From the NCBI GenBank assembly GCA_019925795.1, contig CM034311.1, forward strand, positions 37,861,472 to 37,925,471: a stretch of DNA of 64,000 nt. Direction: 5' to 3'. Both the position numbers and the translations under genes were made by a program. The DNA comes from Dendrobium chrysotoxum (lineage: Eukaryota > Streptophyta > Magnoliopsida > Asparagales > Orchidaceae). Shown here one piece after another: positions 1-11,136 of the stretch. Under the pieces are notes generated by a model. It had not been told where the DNA came from. It did not search any database and saw only the letters and a list, made by a program, of their open reading frames with translations. The stretch's first letter is position 1. Every line of letters starts with the position of its first letter.

Positions 1-460
1 TTGGAGATCTTGTAGATCATAAATCTACAACTTGCTATTGTGCCTATCTTGAAAAATACATTAATTTCTTGGCAAGTTAAAAAGCTAAAAACCATTGCTC
101 GATCATCTACTAAAGCTTAATATAAGGCATGAGCAACAGCTCCCATAGAGCTTATTTGGTTGCATCATATTCGTCAAGAATTTCAAATTCGCCTTCTTTG
201 ACCAACTGATCTTTGTAGTAGCAATATATCGGTCATCACGCTTGCCACTAATCCAATCTTTCATGTTTGAACAAAACATATTGAAATTGACTTTCAATTC
301 ATTCGTGATTGCATTAAAAATAAAACTATCCAAGTTCGACATATCAATACAACGGATCAAATTTCAGATATCTTCACCAAAGTTTTGCCAATTAATTTGT
401 TTCAACAATTGTGGCACAAGTTAATAACTGAAAATGAGAAGATTGTTAACTTGAGGGGGA
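1..460 (+). pseudogene. Ty1/copia polyprotein 3' end (RNase H), decayed
   Basis: Translated with stops and a frameshift tolerated, this stretch gives the usual end of a copia Pol: a segment resembling ISWQ.KK, then ARSSTKA, ELIWLHHI, a block like NPIFHV.TKHIEIDF, and finally HINTTDQISDIFTK. These are the RNase H signatures of Ty1/copia elements. Several in-frame stops make it non-functional. It ends in a purine tract (ttgaggggga, 451-460), the expected second-strand primer next to a 3' LTR. The rest of the element lies to the left, outside the window. Confidence 0.85.
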
Positions 461-724
461 TGATAAGCACTGATATGCACTTTTATATCGCCTATCACCA
501 GCTCTCATTCTGTCATTTTTATTAAGCTTGCAATCAGCACCCCTGATGGCTAAAGGTTTTCATCTAATGGCTGATTTTCTGTTTCTGTTTCCTAGCTCTT
601 TATACATATACTTACGTTACTGCTGTACGGATGTACGGAATGCTAATATCAAACAAAGCTGCTTCTTCCTTATTAGCTTCCTCCTCTGTATTTCATTTAC
701 TGCAATACTTCAGCAGGTGTCAAC
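461..724 (+). repeat. Probable 3' LTR of the copia relic
   Basis: The sequence starts TGATAAGCA directly after the polypurine tract, where a copia 3' LTR should begin, and is pyrimidine-rich towards its right side like many copia LTR ends. The right edge is uncertain: candidate CA ends lie at 712, 715 and 724. The partner LTR is outside the window, so the limits cannot be confirmed. Confidence 0.55.
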
Positions 725-901
725 ATGCAAGTCTCAAACCAGCATACGCTCGCTCATGATGACATTGAATCTCTCAATGCAAACAGTGAGATCCTTAAAC
801 TGACCACAAGAATGGTACAGGAACTCGCCAAAGTCAATATCATGCTCACCATCCTCAGCAGACTCGTCACAAAACTCCCCTCTACTGACGGACTTTCTTA
901 A
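725..901 (+). other. Short open frame of 58 codons, unassigned
   Basis: An ATG-to-TAA frame of 58 codons with a regular hydrophobic/charged pattern (for example KLTTRMVQELAKVN), suggesting an amphipathic or coiled-coil helix. Base use is less AT-rich than the flanks. I recognise no family. It may be part of the same relic as the frame at 1085-1321. It could be element-derived or a captured exon; no promoter or splice context supports a gene. Confidence 0.3.
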
Positions 902-1084
902 TTGAGCCTCTGACAACTAAAAGGAACACCAAGTTAGTATAAGTCTCTCTCAGAAAGGGCATTGGAATATGACCTGCAGATCCGTCTAGCAAGTAAATAT
1001 ATTTGAGTTAAAGGATAGCAACAATGGTCACCAAAGTTTAGATTCGGCATCACTTGAAATCAGGTCTCCTAATGCAAGTCCACC

Positions 1085-1321
1085 ATGTTGAACCACATAT
1101 GCATCTTACGTAAAATGCTTGAACAGGTGAATGTGGTGTCTACAAGAGCATCCATGAATGAGCTCATTCAGCTAATCCCAGTCAAAATTAGGATCAGAGA
1201 CTCGGAAGACACGGTTAATGAGCCAGATGCTAGGCCCACAAATAGACACAACCAGAATCTCGTCAAATTAGACAAAGAAATAGCTAGGGTAAACTGTGCA
1301 TTAACCTTCAGATTGGAATAG
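1085..1321 (+). other. Coding-like scrap of 78 codons, unassigned
   Basis: An open frame rich in charged residues with helix-forming segments (KMLEQVN, SMNELIQL, LVKLDKEIARVN). The stretch between it and the frame at 725-901 carries stops in all frames, so together they look like a decayed coding unit. No known domain was recognised. Confidence 0.25.
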
Positions 1322-1654
1322 AGCAATCTGACACTGTATAGATCAAATGTACAATCAAAACTCAAATAGCTGAAACCCAGTCACCTCAAATAATGACTGC
1401 ACAGGGAACCCTAGATCAACACCCGTCTGCAAGGGCTTGGTCACATTCAATTGGACTTTACTAAAATTTGTGAAAACTACCGTACTAGCATCTAGTCTTG
1501 ATTCTAGAACTGTTTCAATCTACACTATTTAAAGCATCGACGGATTTACTCAACCTCACAGTAACTTCCTTAGATCTGGACTCATGATCTAAAATCCAAA
1601 GCGATAAGAACTTGTTACCAATAAAGTGCTCACTTGACTGAAAACTGCTCTTCC

Positions 1655-1828
1655 TTCCCAGAATTCAGCATTTCAGACGATGCGGCAGAGAGTGACTTGG
1701 TGTAAGCGCGTAAGAAGCTGGAGAAGGGCGAGTCCGCGGGTTCCAGAAAAGTGGACAGAGGCGAGAGGTGGGAACAGAGCTCGGGAAAGACCGACAAATA
1801 TAACGCGGACAAGCGAGGTTCGACCTAA
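1655..1828 (+). other. GC-richer coding-like scrap with one stop, unassigned
   Basis: One frame reads through about 57 codons with a single TAA. It gives an acidic start (FPEFSISDDAAESD) and a lysine/arginine/glutamate-rich remainder (ARKKLEKGESAGSRK). It is clearly GC-richer than the AT-rich DNA that follows from 1840. The frame also begins after a possible AG acceptor (cccag at 1657-1661), but no partner exon was found. Confidence 0.2.
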
Positions 1829-2079
1829 AGATAGAAAAAGATAGTCCGATGCATAGTTTTGGTTTAAATATATTTAATTTATTTAAAGTGAAATATAAAA
1901 TAAAAAGTAATTAAATATTTATCCATATTTTATAGTTATTTTAAAATAAATTTAATAATTTTAAAGCTCATCAGAATTAAGTAATCTCATTTTTATTCTA
2001 ACCTAAAAATGCCATTGGCATACTTTTACTTGTCTCGCTGAGAAGTTGTGTAATATTTACTCAAATTATGATTTCGTGT

Positions 2080-2650
2080 TTAGAGTGATGGTAAAATAGA
2101 TGGGGATATTATTAGTAGAATTCAAGTTGGATGGTTGAAATGGAAGAATGCATCGGGCTTGTCTTGTGATAGAAAAGTCCTTCACAAACTTAAGGGAAAA
2201 TTCTATAAGATGGTAGTGAGACCTACAATGCTTTATGGTGCATAATGTTGGCCATTAAAAGAGAAGCATAATATTAAGTTAAGTTTTGCAGAGATGGATG
2301 CTCAGGTGGATGAGTGGCTTTACTCTTAGAGATAGGATACGAAATGAGCATATACATGAAAAGGTTAGAGTAGCTCCAGTAGAAGATAAGATTAGATAGA
2401 GTCACCTTAGATGGTTTGGTCACATAAAACGGCGGCCTTCTGATAACTCGTTTAGGAAAGTAAATGTATTAGATTTGGCTTATGTTAAGAAAGACAGAAA
2501 TAGTCCTAAAAACACTTGGTTAGAAAATATTAGAAATTATCTTTCTTTATTAGATTTAGATGAAATTTGACTCTTTATAGGACACAATGGAGAAAAAGGA
2601 TGCATGTAGCCAATCCCACATAGTGGGATAAAAGCTTGTTGTTGTTGTAT
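2080..2650 (+). mobile_element. RTE-type LINE, 3' fragment of reverse transcriptase plus tail
   Basis: Frame-shifted translation gives the C-terminal part of the plant non-LTR reverse transcriptase of the RTE type: GWLKWKNASGLSCDRKV, then KLKGKFYKMVVRPTMLYGA, then RWFGH-like sequence. It ends with the typical 3' segment (tggagaaaaaggatgcatgtagcc, cccacatagtgggataaa) and a TTGTTGTTGTA terminus at about 2637-2648. Many stops and frameshifts show that it is dead; it is 5'-truncated as usual for LINEs. Two related fragments lie on the opposite strand at 36801-37090 and 56465-62720. Confidence 0.85.
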
Positions 2651-4379
2651 GATTTCATGTAAATCAAAAGTAACAGTGACCAATTAGCCTACACCTTTGA
2701 AGTCATCGCTTGAGCATAAGCATAATTATTTCATTTTTCTCATAAATTTATGATAATAAGATTTTGATATGCTATAAAAAACCATAACAAAAATTTCACA
2801 AAATTAAATAACACAAGTAATTTGGCATCATAAAATCTCATAAACATATATAATTATTCATAATATAATCAATGTTTGACAATTGTATGTGAGGCCACTT
2901 GATCCCCTATTATATATGAAAACAGTCAATCTCAATACCTACTTATATCATTCCTCACTGATAATTGTCTGCTCACAATAATTGACAATCACCGATCAAT
3001 ATTGTTCGATGTATGTAGTTGATCAAAATTAACCAGCGACCAACTTTCAATATCCCAATATCCCTTAAACTTTTGACTCCTGATGTTTTGCTCACATTGC
3101 CAAGATTTATTTTCCTTCACGTCAATTTCCAACATTCTTGTGGATTTCATTAGCCTTCATTAATGTCAATCACGAACTTATGAAAAAATATTTTCTATAA
3201 TTATTTTTCATAATTAGAGAAGATTTTTTCTATTTTGTATTCATGTCTTCTCCAATTATGCAAAATGATAATCTTTTTAACTTAAACTTTGATGGAATCT
3301 ATTTCAATTATATTAACCACATGATTTTTCTCATTCTATTTTTTCCCATAAAAACTCTTCATGCCCTCTACTTGTATGTAACTATATATTTCCTTATATG
3401 TGTGTGTGAGTCTCGTAAAACTAAGATGTAGATCATATATTGAATTTTCTAGTAATTAATATTGTATCCACATATTTCATTTTAGTATATTAAAAAAGTA
3501 AATTTAAATTAACATAACTTTTATATTAAATTTTAAGGATTTTCAAGAGAAAAATTTAACACAAATGTTTAATATCGATCAATTTGCCATATTCAATATT
3601 AGAATTTTTTTAATGAGGGGTGAATAGATCAAGCAAGGAGTTTCCCTATGGCTTACGTTATTTTTTTTTTTTTCAAATGATGAGTGATAAATGAGGCAAA
3701 AAATTTTCAAACATCAAATAATCTTGAAAGATGGCCCTATAAATAACCACACATACCCGTTAGGAGCCGCGTCATCCACACGCTTAGTCTACTATCGCCG
3801 AGAATCAATATAGGCTACCAGGTAGCAACTATCTTTACTCTAGTGCTTGTTTGTTCGCACTACAGAAATTTGGCTTATGATGGGGGTTGTGATTAACCAT
3901 TAAAATCTATCTCATTGTCCTTTGGTGAAAAAACTATTTTGGTGTATTTGCATACATGATATTCAAATATTTTAATTTGCATATTTGACATCTAAATTTT
4001 TTTATTTACTCATATAATACTTCAAATTTTAAATATTAACAAAAATACCACTTGACCCATCATGACATCTAAATCCCATCATGATTTTACAAACCTTTTA
4101 TTGTCACCTATCTTATCGCTACCAATATTTAAGTTTAGATATTTAATATATGATTGAGAAAATTTGGATTGTTATGTACGTAAATTCCCCAACTATTTTT
4201 CAAAGTTAGCAGACTTTTTTTATCAATATTTCCATCAAATTTTTAATAAAAAGTGGTATGTGATCAAAAACCAACTTGAAAGAACAAATCTCAACACACA
4301 TTTAAATTAGAAATTTTTAGAATAAATTTTAGGACCCTACAAACTTTGATTTTAGCTAACTTAAGGTCAAATTAAATAA
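2651..4379. other. AT-rich intergenic DNA, no gene seen
   Basis: Both strands hold only short open frames in AT-rich DNA. I found no convincing coding segment, RNA gene or element terminus. Confidence 0.5.
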
Positions 4380-4790
4380 CTTAACAATATGAAACCATCG
4401 ACACCAAAATTGATCTAATCCAGCTCCAAATGAGCTCAAATCAAGCACTTAAAGCGCAATCGAAAACTTATAAATATTAATTAAAGGATAAAACGTTATC
4501 CAAATCTTGCATGCTTATAGTCCAATTGAGCGCCTTAATGAGATCAATCTAATGAGCTCAAAACTATCTAATGTTGACATCATTAAGAGACTTAAGTATT
4601 GAAAGAATAGTATATGATAAAGAGAATCAATGCGGGTCATCAGACGGAGTGTTCTAGATTTTAATTATATTGAGGCATGCCACTTTAAAAAATCTATAAA
4701 TATGCTCTCATTCTCTACACGAGGGAGGAGTTTATACCCCATTGGCTTTAAATTAAGGAGAGCTTAGAGGCTTGAAAAGTCATGAAACTC
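4380..4790 (+). repeat. Strongly diverged LTR-like segment related to the LTR at 10104
   Basis: Ordered short matches to the LTR family of the 10.1-kb element are present: a segment like tccaaatgagctcaaatcaag, then gcttatagtccaattgagcg, then gacatcattaagag, then ctataaatatgctctcattctct, which corresponds to the TATA region of that LTR. Spacing is similar but identity is low, so this is an old relative, perhaps a solo LTR. A stretch of 'ccaccatcc'-style sequence follows at 4800-4985, and a similar one recurs at 26270-26460. Confidence 0.45.
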
Positions 4791-5114
4791 CATCGGAATA
4801 CCAATTGATCACCTCAATCAGACCACCGCTTTTGAGACACCACCATCCAACCGCCATTGTTGGACTATCAACTTAAAACCACCTTAACTTGTCTATGGTC
4901 TGTCGACCACCAACTCTTGACTATAATCCTTTAACCATCATCAATTTATTAGTCTTTTGACTATTATCAACCGACTATGACTCTCCAACCAATATTTGAA
5001 TAAGAAAATTTTGAATGATTTGTATGACTTTCTTAAGATGTGTAATAGCTCAAACTCTTAACTATCAAAATATTATCTGCTTTGGCCTAAGGGCCTCACG
5101 GTTTTGTCCTATTG

Positions 5115-5180
5115 GTGTAACTCCCAGGAGGTCACCCATCTTAGAATTTCTTCGGGATGAGCAAGCTTAATTGTGGAGTT
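5115..5180 (-). repeat. 5S rRNA-derived segment in the left Cassandra LTR
   Basis: Read on the - strand this matches the middle and 3' part of plant 5S rRNA, including the region of GATGGGTGACCTCCTGGGA (here slightly altered) and GTTAAGC.TGCT. It is a retrotransposon-borne copy, not a functional 5S array unit. Confidence 0.75.
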
Positions 5181-5562
5181 TCTTAAATGAAATTCCAACC
5201 ATTACACTAAAAGGAGCCTCGATGATTAAGAGTTTAGCTTCTTTTACTTAAGGGGTTTCACAATATCGTCCACTTAAGTAACTTACGTCCTCATCAGTAT
5301 CCTTATCCCATAATCATCCAGTAAGCATATATGATTCTAGAGTTGGCCCCTACAAGTTCAAGTGATGACTCCCATCACATAGCACTTTGTCACATACAGG
5401 GTTCAAGAGGTGGCTCTCATGATGTAGCACTTTATTTTGTATGACACTTAGTTCTCATCTTTCGGTTGATGTATTGCTCTAATACAATTTGTAACAGCTC
5501 AAACTCTTAACTATCGAGATATTGTTCACTTTAGCTCAAGTGCCTCACGATTTTGTCATGTT

Positions 5563-5630
5563 TGTGTAACTTTCAAGGAGATCACCCATCCTAGGATTTC
5601 TCTGGAATGAGCATGCTTAACTGCGGAATT
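5563..5630 (-). repeat. 5S rRNA-derived segment in the right Cassandra LTR
   Basis: Second copy of the same 5S-like stretch. It is closer to canonical 5S at CTAGGATGGGTGA and at CCGCAGTTAAGCATGCT (- strand). Confidence 0.75.
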
Positions 5631-5843
5631 TCTTAATAAAATTTCAATCATTACACCAAAAAATGTCTCAATGTTTAAGAGTTTAGTTTATTTTACTTAA
5701 GGGGTTTCACAATCTCCCCCATTTAAGTAACTGACATCCTCGTCAGCATCTTTATACTAGAATCATCCATCATGCAGATAGGATTCTAGAGGTGGCCCCT
5801 ACAAGTTCAAGTAGTGACTTCCGTCACATAGCACTTTGTCTCA

Positions 5844-7432
5844 TACCACTCTGTGCCTGAGAGCAACAATAATAATAATAATAAGAGTTCAGTACTCAAA
5901 GTAGAGTGGTGGGAGAACCTCATGAAATGAGTGAAGGAAGATATCCATCCAACTCTTATTGGAGAAAGCCCTATCATATTTGATCCTAATGATGATAACA
6001 TGTTGATTGTTGTATAACATCTAATTTTAATTATATAAATACTATAAGAAAAAATATTAAATAAACAAGATGACATGTACTTAGGGCATCCATATTGTTA
6101 CTAGTTTTTAATAATTTCTCAATATAAATATTAAACATTACCAAGTAAAAATTCTAATAAATAAAGAGAACTAATAAAGCCCACAAAACTGAAACAACTT
6201 CTCAGACAACTGTATCACTAACCTACAAACAAAATTTGTAATTATAAGCAAAGCCCATTATTCTAGACTCTTAAGCTTACAGATGGAGAAGGCATCTTCA
6301 CAAGACAAATATATGCCAATAAGAAACCTCCCTATCTCACACCTGCCATTAGCCATATATTAACTGCTGGCCGTTCAACGAAGACTTTCCCGCCTCCCAC
6401 ATGTCAGGTCAACAATTTTGCCGCCCTCCACTCCACTACTATACTCTCCAAGAAGACTCCTTCTCCCACTCTTTCCTCTCACCTTCAGCCGGCCCACGTC
6501 TCTCTCTCTTTCTCTCTCTTTTAGTTAGGTGTAATTTTAATTCTCAAATTTGTTTTACTTGATGTGATTTTCGTTAGAGCTAAATTTGGCACTTTTGTTG
6601 TTTGTACAAAATCAAGTTGAGTTGAAAGTTTTTTTTATTTTTGGAAAATTTCATGCATATTTCTAAATTTTAGCTTTTGCAAAACTAATTATCTCCTATT
6701 TTTATTCATCAATTACTTAATTTTATGACAAAATTTTAATCAGTAGTTTTTTTTCTTTTTCTAATTTCCAACAATTTAGAGGTTATTTAATTGGTTGCAT
6801 TAGAAGAAGTCTGGAAAATTTTGATGTTTTGACGATTGTGTTTCAAATGCAATATATTTTTGGAGTAATATTTGGAAATTACTCTCTTGATTTTTTTTAG
6901 TATATTTAGAATTCTCTCAATTTTTAGAATTCCAAATATGCAGCATACATAAGAAGTGACGCTCAGTCAAATGTCACCCATCTACAATCATGTTGTCATT
7001 ATCTGTGCCAGTCGCAAGCTGCCGCTAACAGTTATAATCGTCGTTCATTGCCATCAGACTTTGTCATTGGACATCACCCGCTATCCTCATCTCTCGCCCG
7101 CCAGATGCCTAATTCCAACCAACGTCACAACCTGTTGCGATCCCCACCGTCATCCCGTACCACTCACTACCCTCCCTATTAGCCACCTCTAATCAACTAT
7201 TACTTCGAATGCACTGATATTCTATTTTACTTTTCCTTAAATCAACCGCTTAGCAACCTGCATTTTTTCATTTTATTATGAATTAATTTTTTCAACAAAT
7301 CAAACATTTATAAATAAATATAATACTTTCAAGGAAAAAAGTGACTGAGAATATCTTAGTAAATTATTTAGAAGAATAAATGTCAAAATTATTAATTCTA
7401 CTTTGAGATGAATGTAATATAAATTTAATTAG

Positions 7433-7433
<1 letters not shown>
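5844..7433. other. Intergenic DNA, no gene seen
   Basis: A short ATA microsatellite lies at about 5868-5882. A pyrimidine-rich, somewhat GC-richer patch at 6360-6535 ends in a CT-rich tract, like a promoter or 5' leader, but no coding frame follows. The 78-codon frame at 6956-7192 has low-complexity His/Pro/Thr content and no family resemblance. Confidence 0.45.

Positions 7434-7466
<33 letters not shown>
7434..7466. repeat. (TA)n microsatellite
   Basis: 33 bp of alternating T and A, about 290 bp upstream of the zinc-finger start codon. Confidence 0.95.
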
Positions 7467-7468
<2 letters not shown>

Positions 7469-7599
7469 TACTAACCATAAAATAAATTTATCCTAATCAA
7501 AATATAGTTACCTGATTTTTTTCCTAATTTGAATAACAACTGCGTAAATCTTTTTAATTTCTTAATTTATATTCTATTTATGGAGTCAAATTCACATCC

Positions 7600-7643
7600 A
7601 CACGCACCTTCTCCGCGTGCGTGTCAATGGTGCATAAAAACGG
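7600..7643 (+). promoter_or_regulatory. Putative core promoter of the zinc-finger gene
   Basis: An inverted repeat with 8-bp arms (ACACGCAC at 7600-7607, GTGCGTGT at 7617-7624) encloses CGCGTG (7614-7619), which fits the CAMTA-type CGCG core known from stress-induced plant promoters. A TATA-like cataaaaa follows at about 7633-7640, some 120 bp before the ATG. The assignment is by position and motif only. Confidence 0.4.
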
Positions 7644-7757
7644 GGCTCTTCAGCTTCCTAGACACAGCAATCTATAGTTTCCTCATCAACAAATCTCTTC
7701 GCCAAAGCCTTCCTCTGTTTCTCCTCTGCTTCAACTTCAAAAAAGCCGCCTCCTTTA

Positions 7758-8504
7758 ATGGCCATAGATTCCGTCGAAACAGCTCAGCCGCCTCCGGCCC
7801 CAACTCCGGCGTCTTCTTCGACAAGCACCGACGAATCCCACGTCCTCCATGTCGAGGGTTGGACCAAGCGGAAGCGCTCCAAGAGGCACCCCCGCTTCTT
7901 CGACCGCGCCCCTTCCGAAGAAGAGTATCTAGCCTTCTGCCTCCTCATGCTCTCCCGTGACGCTGCCGCCGCCGCCGCTGCCTCCCCGCTGCAGCCTCCG
8001 CAAAAGCTTGAGCACTCCTGTTCCGTCTGCGGGAAGGCTTTCCCTTCCTACCAAGCCCTCGGCGGCCACATGGCCAGTCACAGGAAACCTCTCCCCTCCG
8101 CCGGCGCAGGCAGCGGCGCTGATGACCCCTTCTCCTCCGGGTCGCCAGCGGCCTCCATGGTCTCCTCTAGCTCCGCCGGCGGAAAGGTCCACCAGTGCTT
8201 GATTTGCAGTAAGACGTTCCCGACAGGGCAGGCGCTTGGTGGGCATAAACGGAGGCACTACGACGGGACAATTGGCAGTGCCGTGGGCGCCGGCAGCGGC
8301 GCCGGCGCCAGCGGAGGAGGAGCGGCGTCGTCTTCCTCCGAGGCCGCAAGCGGCGGTCAACGGGGATTTGGGTTGGATTTGAATATGCCACCGATGATGG
8401 AGTTCACGTTTGACATACCGCGGCAGTGTTTGGAAGCTGAGGAAGAGGATGAAGTACAGAGCCCTCTTCCATTCAAAAAACCGCATCTTATTCTCATGGG
8501 ATAG
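7758..8504 (+). CDS. C2H2 zinc-finger transcriptional repressor, ZAT10/AZF-like (C1-2i class)
   Basis: Intronless 248-residue protein with the complete layout of the plant two-finger stress repressors. A basic B-box lies at residues 37-43 (KRKRSKR) and the L-box at about 54-66 (EEEYLAFCLLMLS). Finger 1 has C88, C91, H104 and H108; finger 2 has C147, C150, H163 and H167. Both carry the plant QALGGH DNA-contact motif. An EAR repression motif DLNMPP follows at 207-212. Family members act in the nucleus, bind AG(C/T)-type sites and repress targets during abiotic and wound stress. Finger 1 has QALGGHMASH where relatives usually have Lys after GGH. The linker is Ala/Gly/Ser-rich, and the gene is strikingly GC-rich against AT-rich flanks. 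The ATG at 7758 fits the normal family N-terminus; an overlapping longer frame is a shadow. ZAT10, AZF1, AZF2 and AZF3 cannot be told apart from sequence alone. Confidence 0.95.
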   Translation: MAIDSVETAQPPPAPTPASSSTSTDESHVLHVEGWTKRKRSKRHPRFFDRAPSEEEYLAFCLLMLSRDAAAAAAASPLQPPQKLEHSCSVCGKAFPSYQALGGHMASHRKPLPSAGAGSGADDPFSSGSPAASMVSSSSAGGKVHQCLICSKTFPTGQALGGHKRRHYDGTIGSAVGAGSGAGASGGGAASSSSEAASGGQRGFGLDLNMPPMMEFTFDIPRQCLEAEEEDEVQSPLPFKKPHLILMG

Positions 8505-10103
8505 TCTTCGATCGATGAAGAAGAAGAAGATAGGGATTCGATTTCTGGGCCAATAGCCTCTGATTTGATTTTATTCATATTATTTTAGATATTTTAAGTT
8601 AGGTTTAAATCGTGGCTGGATTTGTTTTTTTACAGTGAAGATTGAAAATTTCTATTTCGATTGAATTCAGATCGAATTCAGACTGTGGTAGCGTTACTGA
8701 ATATTTGATTAATTCTTTGTAGAACAATTGTGCTTTCAAGGTCAAAGGTTTATTTTTTTTTAATGTACAGTGAATTTCAAAGGGGAGTGTATTCAAAAAG
8801 ATTAATTTTGCCGAATTTTTTTCATAAAAATTATATGTGCGATGGAGAAATTTTGGGCCAAATTTCTGTTCAAATTTTAATTATAATAGAATTTATAATT
8901 ATAAAATTAGTATAAATTAATCAATGGAAAAATATATTGTAATTATCTGAATATTAAATTTATCTCGAAAGCTAAATATTTTACCTACAGAATTCCGTAG
9001 TTTCCGTGTTCATTGATTCATTCCCAACTTGAAGAATTCAATAGAGTTGCGCCGTTGCACGGAAAGCCAGTTCGAGGTGTGGAGTTTTAAATAAAAAACA
9101 CGTGCTGCTTTTTTTGTTTTTTGTTTGGCTTGGATTACCCGGCGGCTAATTCCCCCAGGTTTCTTAGTCCACAAGGCAACGCCTGTTAGTGGGATTAGGA
9201 GTGGATTAACATAATGGCGATGATTAGATGTTATAATTAAGAAAGATCAAGAAGGTTAATATAATTACAAAATAGTGCTGTAATCAAGAAGAGTGGGACT
9301 TGGAATTTGTTATGAATTGATTCACCTTTTCATAAAGATGATTATAAAATTATTGCGGTCAAAATATTTTTTCTTAAAATTTGCTTTTTATGATAGGGAT
9401 TTTTTGACAGCAGCAAGAATGTAATTATAAAACAAAATTTTGGTTGAGGTCTACAAAAAAAGCAGTAAAAAAGTCGTCTCAAATGGACCTTCAGTTATTC
9501 GTTTCAGTTGTTAGTTCCATGTGGAATCTGATTATGTTGATCACTCAAGTTGTACTGTTGACTTAAAATTTAATCCGTCAATCGAGCTCGACAAGGGGGT
9601 GATTACAAGGGGCCTTGCCTTGGAATTTTTTTCCGTATAATCATACAGTGCTGTATCTGGCTGGAGACAGAAAGTGGAGTACAGTGGCGCTCAAAATTCA
9701 GCACTGTGGCACTGTCAGTCAAGCTGGAGAAAGAGAGCGAAGTGGCGAGGTGCTCCAAACCCCATCGACGCGGCGCTCATAGTCCGGTTGAGTAGTTTTC
9801 TTCTTTGTTTTTCATGTTTAACTTGACATGGTTGTGTCCCTTGGGGCGATTAATATGAGTCTCTTTATCAATTATGTAAGAGAACAGTGTAAAGAGAGAA
9901 GCGAGACAACGAGAGAGTGAGGGAGAAAGAGATCTGTATAATTTCTCTCAATTTTCATAGTGGATTTCTTTGTGTGGTGTGGGTCCATAGTTTTTTCCTA
10001 GTTTCACTTTTTCACTTTAAATCCTAATGTTCTTTCTTTTCCCCTGTATTTTTTCTTTCTTGTTTGCTTTCAGTGCATGGTTTTACTTCCCCAACATCAA
10101 TAT
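8505..10103. other. 3' flank of the zinc-finger gene and intergenic DNA
   Basis: The 3' UTR is AT-rich. The only repeat recognised is a decayed MITE at about 9300-9485, whose right end (agcagtaaaaaagtcgtctc) matches the palindromic MITE family. A perfect short palindrome ATACAGTGCTGTAT lies near 9643. No gene seen. Confidence 0.5.
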
Positions 10104-11134
10104 TGATACGTCATCAAAAAATTATCTTGATCGGGCACGAATCTCGAGGAAAAACTCAAGTTGGAAACTTCAAAAATTATTTCGGAGACCATTTAAACTC
10201 CGATTTCAGCAAACTTATAGTCGAACTGAGCGTCTCGGAAATACTAATCCAACGACACCAAATTCGACTCAATCCGAGCCCAAGTGAGTCCAAATCAAGT
10301 ACCCGAAGTGCTGTTGGAAGCATCGAAAAGCAATTTGAGTTACCAAACGGTCTCCGATTTTGGCGAGCTTATACTCGAATCGAGCGGCTCGACGAGACGA
10401 ATCCAACGAACCCAAGATCGCAGAATTCTGATATCATTAAGACCTTCAAATGCTTGATAAACGGTTCACGATCAAGGGATTCAATATCGGCCGTTCATCC
10501 GGATCACTCCCTATTCGCCCCTGATCCCTCACATATTTACGGGCTATGCCACTCCAGAAAAACTATAAATAGCCCCTCATTTCTCTTAAGAGGGGACCCA
10601 AACCAAGAAGAGAAGGAATAGAAGAAGAAGAGAAGAGAAGTCTAGGAGGAAATAACTCCTCCTCGACCACCGCCGGAACTCCGCCGGAACTCCGCCGGAA
10701 CACCGCCGGAACACCACCGAAGCACCACCAGGCGCCCGAGGGACGCCGGAGCTCTGCCCGACACGGGAGCAACGTCGGAATTCTGCCCGACGCCAGAATT
10801 CTACCCAACGCCCGAGTGACGCCGGACTTCTTTCCAAGTGACGCCGGAATTCTGCCGGACACTCAAGTGACATCGGAACTCTGCTTGTCCTTGTAACTGA
10901 TACTCATTGTAATCTGATCGTCCTGAATTTAAAGGACGGATCAGCCTCGTGTACTTCAAACGATACTAGTGGAACTCTTTCAACTGGGCGTGGCCCCGTG
11001 GTTTTTTCCCTTTCCAGGGTTTTCCACGTAAAAATCCTGGTGTTCTTTCATTCTTCTGTTTGTGTGCTGGATATACGTACAACGCTGAGACGGAAATTTA
11101 AACTCTATCGCCGCGTATATTTGAGTCCGCAACA
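10104..11134 (+). repeat. 5' LTR of the gag-only element
   Basis: 1031 bp. The likely promoter TATAAATAG is at 10564-10572. Downstream lies a GC-rich run of 12-bp units (ccgccggaactc, about 10669-10725) and copies of the cgacgccggaattctgcc motif, which is also amplified in the element interior at 14.2-15.2 kb. Confidence 0.92.
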
Positions 11135-11136
11135 GT

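Larger units (their letters stand above)
5041..5843 (-). mobile_element. Cassandra-type TRIM retrotransposon (5S rRNA in the LTRs)
   Basis: Two direct repeats of 354 bp each (5041-5394 and 5490-5843) both begin TGTAA.AGCTCAAACTC and end in CA. They are separated by only 95 bp. The interior ends with gctctaatacaatt, which read on the - strand is a slightly decayed initiator-Met primer site (TTGTATTAGAGC versus TGGTATCAGAGC) abutting the right-hand LTR. The element therefore runs on the - strand. Each LTR carries a stretch matching the plant 5S rRNA, the hallmark of Cassandra elements. No coding capacity. No clear target duplication was found at the outer edges. Confidence 0.85.

Noticed and set aside
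5041..5843. 5S rRNA gene repeat unit
   Set aside because: The 5S likeness is partial and decayed, and lies within 354-bp direct repeats that have LTR ends and a primer site. This is Cassandra, not an rDNA array.
7929..8486. 185-codon and other frames opposite or overlapping the zinc-finger gene
   Set aside because: They are shadows of the GC-rich ZAT-like coding sequence, without domains.
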